Assembly: GCA_902771595.1 (NCBI GenBank)
Contig: CACXXH010000018.1
Span: forward strand, 1 to 37,369
Length of the DNA stretch: 37,369 nt
Direction: 5' to 3'
Origin: Fibrobacter succinogenes
Lineage (GTDB): Bacteria > Fibrobacterota > Fibrobacteria > Fibrobacterales > Fibrobacteraceae
This document shows positions 17,418-26,037 of this stretch, piece after piece (the first letter of the stretch is position 1; every line of letters starts with the position of its first letter). The notes below the pieces were generated by a model. It worked only from the letters and a program-made list of their open reading frames with translations, was not told the DNA's origin and made no database searches. The position numbers and the translations under genes are program-made.

Positions 17418-18566
17418 TTACTCGTCCGTTACACCGTCGGCGGCGGCACCTTCGAGTTCGGGCGTAGGCAGGGTTTCGAGCAACGTTCCCGATACACCGC
17501 TGTCGCCGCCCGAGGAATCCTGCACCTCTTCCGCAATCCCGTCAAGCGACCTGGATTTCTGCAGGATGGAGGCTCCGGTATCGTCGATAGACGGCCCCCC
17601 GCGCGAAAACGCGAGGAACAGAACAACAAACAACAATATAACTCCTAATATACAAGCTAACGCGACCCGTTTCCGCCTCCCTGTGGGCTTAATCACCGCA
17701 AATTCAGCAGGAAGGGCGCATATGCTTTCGGAACCGTCACCAATCGTTCCGATTTTTTCAGCGAGGGCGGCGACAGAACGCGCCCGCAGGGTTTCCCACG
17801 CGACACTCCCGCCGGACACCTGCCCGAAGGCTATTTCCAGCAGTTCGTCCAGTTCGTCGAAATCCTCCACGCGGTCTTCCGGATCGGCACGCAAAAGCCC
17901 CTTCCACAAGGGTTCCAAGTAAGAAAGCGTCTCCGCATCCACGCCCCTGCCGTACAGGAGCGAAGCCGGGTCGAGGCCATCCACCTGCGATGCCGCCCGC
18001 GCATACGATTCGAAGGAATCGCCCACGACAAGATCCACACCCGCAACCAGGCGGTACAGGAGCACGCCAACGCTATAAAGGTCGCTCTTTTCGTCGGGCG
18101 CGTGGCCCTGGAAGCGTTCGGGAGCAGCATATGCGGGAGCCCCCAGCCCCACGATGCCGCAATCGATAACCACCGGCGTTCCGTCGGCGCAGACAATCAC
18201 GTTCGAAGGATTCAGGTCCCCGTGATGCACCCCGCACGACGCCAGCGCGGCCAGCGCCCGCACGACATCACGAACAAGCGCAATTGCGAATGCGACCGGC
18301 AAAGCGCCCAGTTCCCCTACGGAAATTCCATCCACGAAATCGTACACCAGGTAAGACCGGCCGGCCTTCTCGCCCGTCTCGCGCACCCGGTAGACGCCCC
18401 GGTCGTGCACCTGCGAAACGGCCTCGATAGATGCGGCATCGAACCTCACGCCCGCGGCATACCACTTGAGCGCATATTCCCTACCCTGCGAAACGACCTT
18501 GTAAATCTCGGCCTCGCCGCCCCTGTGGAGCATAGCGCACTGGCTCACTCCGGCAAGGATGCTCAT
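17418..18566 (-). CDS. Membrane-anchored Ser/Thr protein kinase with divergent motifs
   Basis: A 382-residue Hanks-type kinase. The Gly loop is reduced (LHRGGEAEIYKV), the ATP Lys is K34 (YALKW), the likely helix-C Glu is E49, the catalytic loop reads HGD (115-117) rather than HRD, with N122 kept, and the metal motif is DCG (D135) rather than DFG. APE (YAAPERF) and the KSDLYSVGVLLYRLVAG segment follow. All key acidic residues remain, so activity is plausible. One membrane helix near 297-318 (ALACILGVILLFVVLFLAF) is followed by ~60 residues outside, Ser/Gly/Glu-rich, with no known sensor fold. The start overlaps the TPR lipoprotein stop by four bases (ATGA). The cytoplasmic kinase sits next to a sigma-54 activator, its possible target. 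Confidence 0.88.
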   Translation of the reverse strand: MSILAGVSQCAMLHRGGEAEIYKVVSQGREYALKWYAAGVRFDAASIEAVSQVHDRGVYRVRETGEKAGRSYLVYDFVDGISVGELGALPVAFAIALVRDVVRALAALASCGVHHGDLNPSNVIVCADGTPVVIDCGIVGLGAPAYAAPERFQGHAPDEKSDLYSVGVLLYRLVAGVDLVVGDSFESYARAASQVDGLDPASLLYGRGVDAETLSYLEPLWKGLLRADPEDRVEDFDELDELLEIAFGQVSGGSVAWETLRARSVAALAEKIGTIGDGSESICALPAEFAVIKPTGRRKRVALACILGVILLFVVLFLAFSRGGPSIDDTGASILQKSRSLDGIAEEVQDSSGGDSGVSGTLLETLPTPELEGAAADGVTDE

Positions 18567-19291
18567 AGTTCGCCTGCCCGCACCATCGCGCCGAGCGAAT
18601 CCTCGGCAACCCGCGTCCAGCGGGAAAGTTCAGCATCTTCGGGGAGCGCCTCGTGGCCCATCGACCAGATGTCCCACGCCGACCCGATATCGCCCTCGGC
18701 CCAGTAGAGGTTTCCGAGGTTCAGGTAGGCCGAAGAGAACTTCGGTTCCTTCGTCACGATAAACGCATAAATCTTCTTCGCCTCGTCGACGCGCCCGAGA
18801 TTCGCGAACAGGAGCGCCTTGAGGTTGTAGCTGAAATAGTTCGCGCTGTCGAGCCGGATAGAACGGTCCAGAAGCGGGAGCACGTTCGCACGCCCGTCCT
18901 TGTACAGCGTCGCACGCGCCAGGTAGAACAGCGCGGTAGAATAGGTACCCGAGATGCTTTCGGAGGAATCGACCTTCGAGAGGATGCGGAACTCGTTCAC
19001 GGTCTTTTCCCACATATCGAGCGCAGGCAGCTTGAGCCGCTCCTTGTCTTCGGCGATGGAATAATAAGCAAGCGCAAGGCCGTAGCGGGCATCGCGATTC
19101 GCCGGTTCGTCGTCGAGCGCCTTCGAGAAGTTGGTCACGGCGCGGTCAAAATCACCGATGCGCAAGGCGGTATTCCCCCGCTCCACGCTCCGCTCTACAC
19201 AAGCGGAAAAGACGGCAGCCGCCAGCAGCAGCGCCGTCGCGCATAGAATACGCAAAAATAGATGTGTCTGATACCAAACACGCCTGTTCAT
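18563..19291 (-). CDS. TPR-repeat lipoprotein
   Basis: A 242-residue lipoprotein. The ATG at 19291 gives a signal sequence with a lipobox-like VFSAC (Cys31) and GGGGG just upstream; the frame stays open further upstream, but that extension runs into non-coding-looking DNA. The mature part is made of TPR helical pairs: VERGNTALRIGDFDRAVTNF, ARYGLALAYYSIAEDKE, YSTALFYLARATLYKDGR, YNLKALLFANLGRVDEAKKI and AYLNLGNLYWAEGDIGSAWD. TPRs bind proteins, so it is probably a periplasmic or outer-membrane scaffold. It is translationally coupled to the membrane kinase and may deliver an envelope signal to the kinase's outer tail; that is inference. Confidence 0.88.
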   Translation of the reverse strand: MNRRVWYQTHLFLRILCATALLLAAAVFSACVERSVERGNTALRIGDFDRAVTNFSKALDDEPANRDARYGLALAYYSIAEDKERLKLPALDMWEKTVNEFRILSKVDSSESISGTYSTALFYLARATLYKDGRANVLPLLDRSIRLDSANYFSYNLKALLFANLGRVDEAKKIYAFIVTKEPKFSSAYLNLGNLYWAEGDIGSAWDIWSMGHEALPEDAELSRWTRVAEDSLGAMVRAGEL

Positions 19292-19430
19292 ACCCCCAAA
19301 ATACATTAAAAAACGGGAAAATGTGGGCCAACCCCCAAAAAAATGCATTTTTTTGTGAGAAAAATATGCCAAGCGCGGACCAAACAGGGCCGAAGCGGGC
19401 TTTTGCCCCATACCTAGCAAAAAAGGCACA

Positions 19431-19460
19431 AAAAAGAAACCCCAGCACATGGCCGGGGTC
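19431..19460 (-). terminator. Terminator of the DUF3332 lipoprotein gene
   Basis: ACCCC/GGGGT stem (19439-19443 with 19455-19459) with extra inner pairing, followed on the minus strand by TTTCTTTTTT. Confidence 0.65.
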
Positions 19461-19484
19461 CCGAAATTTCGTTGAAGGAACGAA

Positions 19485-19919
19485 TTACTTTTCGATGTCG
19501 TACTGGGCGACGAGTTCGCCGTTGGCGTCGAGGGCGCGGACGACGTTTTCATCGCGCTGGAGGATGAGGTTGGCCTTTTCACCCTTGGCGGACGTGAGTT
19601 CGACAGAGAGGGAGCCATCTTCGTTCTTCACGGCGGCAATGGAGTTGCCCTGAGCATCCTGCTCATAGTAGGAGTCACCAGAAGCGAGCGGGTTGGAGCC
19701 AGTCCAGAATTCAACAGTGTTGAGGACGAGGTAGTCGATGAAGTATGCGAAGCCGTAAACCGGGATCACATGCATACCGAAGTGCACAATGGAGTTGAGC
19801 CACTTGTTGCCAAGGGTTCCGTTCCACTTGTGGAGCTTGCCGAACAGAGCGTTGCTACCATAGCAACCGGTGAGAGTAATCATGCCTGCGCAAACGAGAG
19901 CAGCGATACCTTTTTTCAT
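19485..19919 (-). CDS. DUF3332 family lipoprotein
   Basis: A 144-residue lipoprotein: signal sequence with lipobox LTGC (Cys19). The following stretch GSNALFGKLHKWNGTLGNKW and the hydrophobic IVHFGMHVIPVYGFAYFIDY, then LNTVEFWTGSNPL, are the hallmark of DUF3332, a conserved family found in Bacteroidota and Gammaproteobacteria with no assigned role. The C-terminal part (from about residue 85) is a beta-rich polar domain. A strong AAGGAG lies eight bases before the ATG, and codons are strongly biased to favoured ones, so the protein may be abundant. It has its own terminator and appears to be a single-gene unit. Confidence 0.92.
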   Translation of the reverse strand: MKKGIAALVCAGMITLTGCYGSNALFGKLHKWNGTLGNKWLNSIVHFGMHVIPVYGFAYFIDYLVLNTVEFWTGSNPLASGDSYYEQDAQGNSIAAVKNEDGSLSVELTSAKGEKANLILQRDENVVRALDANGELVAQYDIEK

Positions 19920-19987
19920 TTTTGTACTCCTTGAGGGGGTTGAGTTTATCGTTTTACGACAGAAAAAATATAACTAAAAAAAAGATT

Positions 19988-20377
19988 TTAAACAGAAACT
20001 TTCGGAATTTTTTCGATTTTCTTGATAATCGTCACCGAATCCGGAAACAGCCTAAATTTTCGTAACTTCTTGAAACTCACCCATTTAGCGCAGTCATACC
20101 CCGTCAAGGCGGGCTTTTTTTCGTCAATAATCGCAAAAAACGGGAAAATACGGCAATTTTTCTCGCATTGGGAGTCGAAGGCCCCCAGGGGGCGATGCGA
20201 GCGCAGCTTTACCGTGAGCCTGTCGAAAAAAGCATTCTCGAGGGAATCTTCAAGGGTCTCGTTGCCTTCTACCTCCCCCGAGGGGAATTCCCAGTACCCG
20301 GCATAAGGCACGCACGCAGGCCTCCTGCATATAAGAAATTTTCCTTCGCGTTCGGCAATTCCGCAAGAAACTAGCAT
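19988..20377 (-). CDS. Nudix-fold protein with degenerate Nudix box
   Basis: A 129-residue MutT-like protein. The lead-in CRRP...GYWEFPSGEVE (residues 17-37) is typical of 8-oxo-dGTP-type Nudix hydrolases. In the box GX5EX7REUXEEXGU the first half is intact (G34, E40), but RE is replaced by N48-A49 and EE by D52-R53, with T55 in place of G. These glutamates bind the catalytic metal, so pyrophosphohydrolase activity is probably lost or much weakened. The C-terminal part (WVSFKKLRKFRLFPDSVTII) keeps the fold. No clear RBS precedes the ATG. It may be a decaying gene or a binding-only Nudix protein. Confidence 0.82.
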   Translation of the reverse strand: MLVSCGIAEREGKFLICRRPACVPYAGYWEFPSGEVEGNETLEDSLENAFFDRLTVKLRSHRPLGAFDSQCEKNCRIFPFFAIIDEKKPALTGYDCAKWVSFKKLRKFRLFPDSVTIIKKIEKIPKVSV

Positions 20378-20439
20378 AAAAGCCCCGTTTTTCGTATTTT
20401 ATGGTGGATAATGTACAAATTATTAATTATTTTAAGCAA

Positions 20440-20470
20440 GGGGAAGCAAAGGGATTGTAATTCCGTCCCC
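20440..20470 (+). promoter_or_regulatory. 5'-leader hairpin of the binding-protein/cyclase operon
   Basis: GGGGA (20440-20444) pairs with TCCCC (20466-20470), with inner GGGA/TTCC pairing. It lies 19 bases before the start codon, just ahead of the RBS. It does not match a riboswitch class I know. Confidence 0.3.
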
Positions 20471-20489
20471 AACTGGGAAAGGAAGAGAT

Positions 20490-21998
20490 ATGGTGTTTAG
20501 GTGTCGATTAATCGCACTGTTTTTAGCGATAGCCATTGCGCAGGCTTTCGCTGTTGATTCGCTTAACATCTGGATTATGCCCAATGGGGCCTCGCCCCAG
20601 CAGAAACTCGAGCAGGAACTCGAGATTTTCACAGCCAAGACGCACATTCCGGTCAAGGTGAAGGTGCTCGACTGGGGCGAAGCGTGGAACCGCATTTCGA
20701 CCACGCTCGAAACCGGAGAAAACTCCCCCGACTTGTTGCAGCTCGGGAGCACGTGGGTTCCCTACTTCGCCGCTCGCGGTGAACTCAAGAACCTAAACGA
20801 GATTCTCGAACAAGTAGACTCCACACGATTCGTGCCCGTCTCGTGGTACACATCCCATATAGACAGCGACACAAACATCTATGCCATCCCGTGGTTCATC
20901 GACGTGAGGCCCGTACTCGGCAACAAGCGCATCATGAAGAAATACGGCATAACGCCCGCAAGTATCCGCAGCTACAAGGGATTCTCGGACGCCATCCGCA
21001 AAGTGAACGAAGGCAAGGAACTGCTCGAATACGGAGCCAAAATCCGCGGCTACGCATTCCCGGGCAAGAGCGACTGGAACATCCCCCACAATTTCGCTCC
21101 GTGGATCTGGAGCTACGGCGGCAAGTTCGTCGACAAAGACAAGAATGGGAAATGGCATGCAAGCATCCTCACGGCGCCAACGCTCGAAGGCATCGCCAAG
21201 TACCTTTCCTTTATCGTAGATTCGCTCGTATCCACCGAATCGCTACAATCTAATTCCGCAGAGATTGCCCAGCAGTTCAACAACGGCGAATTCGCCTTCA
21301 TCGTGAGCACCGCAGAAATCGTGATGCAGACGCGCATCCACGGTTCGCAGGGCGGGCTTTCGGATGCCCGCATCGGGCAGGACAGCGTAACAGTGCTCCC
21401 CATCCCGATGGGCAAGGCTGGCAGCGTGAGCTTCGTCGGAGGCTCGAACCTCGCCATTCCCGCAAGAAACACGAAAGACGAAGCCATACAGTTACTGCTT
21501 TTCTTGACTGCAGACAGTAGCCTCGACGACTACACCAAGCAAATCGGGTTCCTGCCCGCATCAAAGAAGGTCCTGGAATCTTGGATCGAAGACGAAACCT
21601 ACAAGAACCTGGTCGCCCAGCTTGAAACCGGAAGAACCTATCCCGCACTCCCCGAATGGGGCACCATCGAGCAGACGCTCGTCTCCATGTTCAGCGCTGT
21701 GTGGGAACTGCTCGAAATTCCAGCACTCTACTCCGAAGAAAAGCTGTATCGAATTTTCAAGGACAAATCCGATATCATCGACGCCCAGCTAGGCTACACG
21801 CCCACGCACGCCATGACCTTCGCCGAATTCCAGGAAATCTGGCAAAAATCCATCATAAAGCCAGATACCTCGGAACAACAGCCAGACGCGGCAAAGGAAC
21901 CAAAAAGCAAAGGTATCAACCCGACCCCGTATGTATTCTTTGTTGTCCTCATACTCAGTTTCATCGTTTCCTATACCCGCAAAAGAAAGAAGAGGTAG
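20490..21998 (+). CDS. Family 1 solute-binding protein tethered by a C-terminal membrane helix
   Basis: A 502-residue extracellular solute-binding protein (SBP_bac_1/MalE-like). The signal peptide is MVFRCRLIALFLAIAIAQAFA; mature features include LNIWIMPNGASPQQKLEQEL, ENSPDLLQLGSTWVPYFAARG, IYAIPWFIDVRPVLGNK, NNGEFAFIVSTAE and GGSNLAIPARNTKDEAIQLL, the usual two-lobe fold for sugars or oligosaccharides. Unlike typical SBPs it ends in a Pro/Lys linker and a membrane helix (about 480-496) followed by RKRKKR, placing the tail in the cytoplasm. No ABC permease or ATPase gene is nearby. The next gene, 9 bases on, encodes a diguanylate cyclase, so it may sense rather than transport. AAGGAAG precedes the ATG. 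Confidence 0.93.
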   Translation: MVFRCRLIALFLAIAIAQAFAVDSLNIWIMPNGASPQQKLEQELEIFTAKTHIPVKVKVLDWGEAWNRISTTLETGENSPDLLQLGSTWVPYFAARGELKNLNEILEQVDSTRFVPVSWYTSHIDSDTNIYAIPWFIDVRPVLGNKRIMKKYGITPASIRSYKGFSDAIRKVNEGKELLEYGAKIRGYAFPGKSDWNIPHNFAPWIWSYGGKFVDKDKNGKWHASILTAPTLEGIAKYLSFIVDSLVSTESLQSNSAEIAQQFNNGEFAFIVSTAEIVMQTRIHGSQGGLSDARIGQDSVTVLPIPMGKAGSVSFVGGSNLAIPARNTKDEAIQLLLFLTADSSLDDYTKQIGFLPASKKVLESWIEDETYKNLVAQLETGRTYPALPEWGTIEQTLVSMFSAVWELLEIPALYSEEKLYRIFKDKSDIIDAQLGYTPTHAMTFAEFQEIWQKSIIKPDTSEQQPDAAKEPKSKGINPTPYVFFVVLILSFIVSYTRKRKKR

Positions 21999-22007
21999 GC
22001 TAGAACT

Positions 22008-23738
<1,731 letters not shown>

Positions 23739-23759
23739 AATCAAGGAAATCGTAGATAC

Positions 23760-23789
23760 AAAAAAGCCCGCCAAATGGCGGGCTTTTTT
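23760..23789. terminator. Bidirectional terminator between the cyclase gene and tRNA-Pro
   Basis: Perfect stem GCCCGCC/GGCGGGC (23766-23772 with 23777-23783) extended by A6/T6, loop of four. It works in both directions for the convergent units. Confidence 0.9.
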
Positions 23790-23790
23790 A

Positions 23791-23864
23791 TCGGGATGAC
23801 TGAATTCGAATCAGCGACCTCTTGAACCCCATTCAAGCGCTCTACCAGGCTGAGCTACATCCCG
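23791..23864 (-). tRNA. tRNA-Pro (anticodon GGG)
   Basis: A 74-base cloverleaf on the minus strand: acceptor CGGGATG/CATCCCG, D arm GCTC/GAGC, anticodon stem CTTGA/TCAAG with loop ATGGGGT (anticodon GGG), T arm GCTGA/TCAGT. CCA is not encoded. Confidence 0.95.
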
Positions 23865-23885
23865 AGGTCTTTCGTAAGAGTATGC

Positions 23886-23916
23886 CAAAGTTAGTTAAAC
23901 TCGGGGCTTTTTTCAA
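23886..23916 (-). promoter_or_regulatory. tRNA-Pro promoter (-33 TTG, -7 TAnnTTTG)
   Basis: On the minus strand TTGAAA (23911-23916) is followed, 20 bases after TTG, by TAACTTTG (23886-23893). Spacing equals that of the tRNA-Ala promoter. The predicted start is about 18 bases before the tRNA. Confidence 0.6.
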
Positions 23917-23923
23917 GGTAAAA

Positions 23924-23949
23924 TCCCGAAAAAACAAATTTTTTCGGGA
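23924..23949 (-). terminator. Terminator of the secreted-protein gene
   Basis: Perfect 11-bp stem (23924-23934 with 23939-23949), 4-base loop, with a T6 run in the stem. It lies 14 bases after the stop at 23964, ahead of the tRNA-Pro promoter. Confidence 0.75.
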
Positions 23950-23963
23950 AGTTCGAGACCGGA

Positions 23964-24695
23964 CTACTCGTTCCAGTAGCCGACGACCAGCACCTCGGGT
24001 GTAGCCTTCGGGAACTTCTTGCTCGTGAAGGATACAATCTTGCGAATGCTCTTCTGCTTGAGTTCCCAACCCTCACGCGTGAGCCCCTTCGTCGTGAGCG
24101 TCACCTTGAGTCCCGGGACCTTCCCGCCTTCCTTGATCTTGTCGAGTTTGTCCACGTTGAGCATCACATTCTTCGTCTTGATGGAGAACTGCTTCGCCGA
24201 CTCGGGAGAAAGTTCCAGATCGGGGCGCGCCTTCTTGTCGGTCTCCCACACATAGAACGTCCACTCGCGCTTCTCGCCCGCCTTGTAGAAGCCCGCATCG
24301 AAGAGTTTCTCGCCGAAGAATATCGGAGCCTTCACCAAGCCCGAGAGATTCGCCGTATAGGGTTTGCCGCCTTCCGCGACAAGTACCACGACCGGCTCAA
24401 TCTTGCCGTCCATGCCCGAGAAATCCATGTCGAATTCGATGGTCACGGCAGCATTCGCGGCAATCTTCTGCGGGAACTTGAAGTTCGACATGCCGATGCC
24501 CTGGCCAAACACGTTCTCGAGCGCAATCTCCGCACCCGTAGTATTCGCACCCTGGAGCACGATATGCTTCTGCTCGCCCTGGTTCACCACGCCGATGGGG
24601 TAAACTTCAGGAACAAAACGGATAGCCTCGTCGGCAAAGGAAGCCGCACAGGCAACCGCCACAACAAACATGGATTTAAGAATTCTTGAAATCAT
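23964..24695 (-). CDS. Secreted protein with an ASH/DUF1573-like domain (tentative)
   Basis: A 243-residue protein with signal peptide MISRILKSMFVVAVACAASFA. Residues about 25-120 look like an Ig-type beta sandwich: VYPIGVVNQGEQKHIVLQGA, IALENVFGQGIGMSNFKFPQ, IAANAAVTIEFDMDFSGMDG. This is the order of segments in DUF1573/ASH domains (gap after 'n-t-G', then a Pro/Gly strand and 'f-d...G'), but the typical Cys is absent. The second half has strands and a Lys-rich region of unknown fold. The start at 24695 begins the signal peptide directly; the frame opens 63 bases further upstream, and an ATG eight codons inside is also possible. No clear RBS. Apparently a single-gene unit. Confidence 0.75.
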   Translation of the reverse strand: MISRILKSMFVVAVACAASFADEAIRFVPEVYPIGVVNQGEQKHIVLQGANTTGAEIALENVFGQGIGMSNFKFPQKIAANAAVTIEFDMDFSGMDGKIEPVVVLVAEGGKPYTANLSGLVKAPIFFGEKLFDAGFYKAGEKREWTFYVWETDKKARPDLELSPESAKQFSIKTKNVMLNVDKLDKIKEGGKVPGLKVTLTTKGLTREGWELKQKSIRKIVSFTSKKFPKATPEVLVVGYWNE

Positions 24696-25173
24696 GGCCG
24701 AGAATATAGCAAATACGCACATCAGGCGTTTTGGAGGAAACAGGCATTTGGGGAGCAAATAAAAAGAGATTAAACACAGCCCCTTTATTATATTTAGAAC
24801 AAACTAAACAAACCTATACCGCGACCCAACATTCAAAATTAAAAAAGGCACAATTAGTCCTACGGCCAGTCGGCGCAACCGTCCCGAGATAGGACTAAAC
24901 CACACTTTTCGCCACATTTAGTCCTATCAAAAAGGCATTTCGAATAAATTTTACTGGGAGTCCCACCCCTTTCCGCCGCCAGGATAGGACTAAACCACAA
25001 AATTCAGCGCTTTTAGTCCTACAATCAGCCGGAGCAATCGTCCCGAGATAGTACTAAATCGCACTTTTTATCGCATTTAGTCCTACATTTTGCAATCCAA
25101 CGCGACTAAACTGGGCTTTCAAACCCGTTTTTTGTACATTACACCCTGTGTTTAAACCATGGGAAGCAACTCG
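24696..25173. other. 478-bp intergenic region, contains the palindrome cluster
   Basis: Diverging promoters are expected here (secreted-protein gene to the left, PD-(D/E)XK-like gene to the right). No open frame of interest. The centre holds three 37-bp palindromes and a 74-bp direct repeat described separately; the left ~150 bases are plain AT-rich sequence. Confidence 0.7.
24853..25085. repeat. Cluster of three 37-bp palindromes within a 74-bp direct repeat
   Basis: Palindromes at 24890-24926, 24985-25021 and 25049-25085, each exactly 37 bp, with arms TAGGACTAAA and TTTAGTCCTA (one arm of the third reads TAGTACTAAA) around 17 variable bases. The stretch 24853-24926 repeats at 25012-25085 without gaps (offset 159): right arm, 27-base spacer, then a full palindrome. 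A lone right arm at 24853-24862 marks a lost fourth unit. Nothing similar occurs elsewhere in the window. Confidence 0.85.
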
Positions 25174-25998
25174 ATGAACAAATTCATTCCCGAAACGATT
25201 TCTAGAGACAAGCTTACGGCCCAGGTGTCCGCACGTCTGCAGGAACTCCACGCCCTCCGCGTCGAAAAGCAAAAAGCCCTGAAAGACGCCCCCAGCGGAA
25301 GACTTCGCATTACCACAACCCAAGCCGGCCATTCCCATTTTTATCTCGTAGACGGCGAGCATACCAACGGCACATACATCCCCGAAAAAGAAATCGCCAA
25401 AGCCCAAGCCATCGCACAAAAGGACTACGACAAGGCAATCCTCGCAGAAATAGAAAGCGAAATTCACCTGCTGGAAAAATTCGCATCGAAATACGGCGGC
25501 GAAAATATCGAGAAAATCTACGAATCCCTAAATTCCGCCCGCAAGCAGCTGGTTCATCCCGTCATTCTGCCCGACGATAAATATGCGGAACTCTGGCAAG
25601 CCCGCCCCTACAAGGCGAAATCATTCGCGAACGGAACTCCGGAAATTTTCACCTCGAAAGAATTGCGGGTGCGCTCGAAATCAGAAGTCATCATCGCCGA
25701 AAAGCTCGATAGCGAGGGCATTCCCTTCCGATACGAATACCCGATTGCCATCAAAGGTGCGGGAGTCGTACATCCTGATTTCTATTGCTTGAATGTTCGA
25801 ACCCGCAAAGAATTTGCATGGGAGCACTTCGGGCTAATGGATGATCCGGATTACGCCACGCAAGCAGTAAAGAAAATCGAGCTCTATGCCAAGGCGGGTT
25901 ACACCATCGGGGACAAGCTCATCGCGACCTTCGAAACCTCCACGAACCCGCTCAATGCAAAATACGTCGGAAACGTCATTAAAAATTTCCTGAAATAG
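25174..25998 (+). CDS. Orphan PD-(D/E)XK nuclease-like protein
   Basis: A 274-residue protein. The N-terminal ~120 residues are helical and charged (coiled-coil-like, SARLQELHALRVEKQKAL), with an insert that looks strand-rich (HSHFYLVDGEHTNGTYIPEKE). From about residue 165 there is a nuclease-like pattern: RSKSEVIIAEKLDSEGIPF (helix with the conserved Glu), YEYPI, HPDFYCLN (Asp about 201), then FAWEHFG (Glu/His about 216-217) in place of the ExK. That order fits the PD-(D/E)XK superfamily, but the Lys is replaced. No methylase, helicase or toxin partner adjoins it. The ATG at 25174 is chosen because GGAAG lies seven bases upstream; an ATG at 25159 is in frame. Confidence 0.75.
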   Translation: MNKFIPETISRDKLTAQVSARLQELHALRVEKQKALKDAPSGRLRITTTQAGHSHFYLVDGEHTNGTYIPEKEIAKAQAIAQKDYDKAILAEIESEIHLLEKFASKYGGENIEKIYESLNSARKQLVHPVILPDDKYAELWQARPYKAKSFANGTPEIFTSKELRVRSKSEVIIAEKLDSEGIPFRYEYPIAIKGAGVVHPDFYCLNVRTRKEFAWEHFGLMDDPDYATQAVKKIELYAKAGYTIGDKLIATFETSTNPLNAKYVGNVIKNFLK

Positions 25999-26037
25999 CC
26001 GAGCATCCACCATCAGGCAGCAGCTTTTGCCCACACT

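Noticed and set aside
20440..20470. c-di-GMP (GEMM) riboswitch
   Set aside because: The GCAAAG-like word caught my eye, but the conserved GEMM core and paired stems are not present.
24853..25085. CRISPR array
   Set aside because: Only three units, palindromic with variable centres and unequal spacing (95 and 64 bases), and no cas genes nearby.
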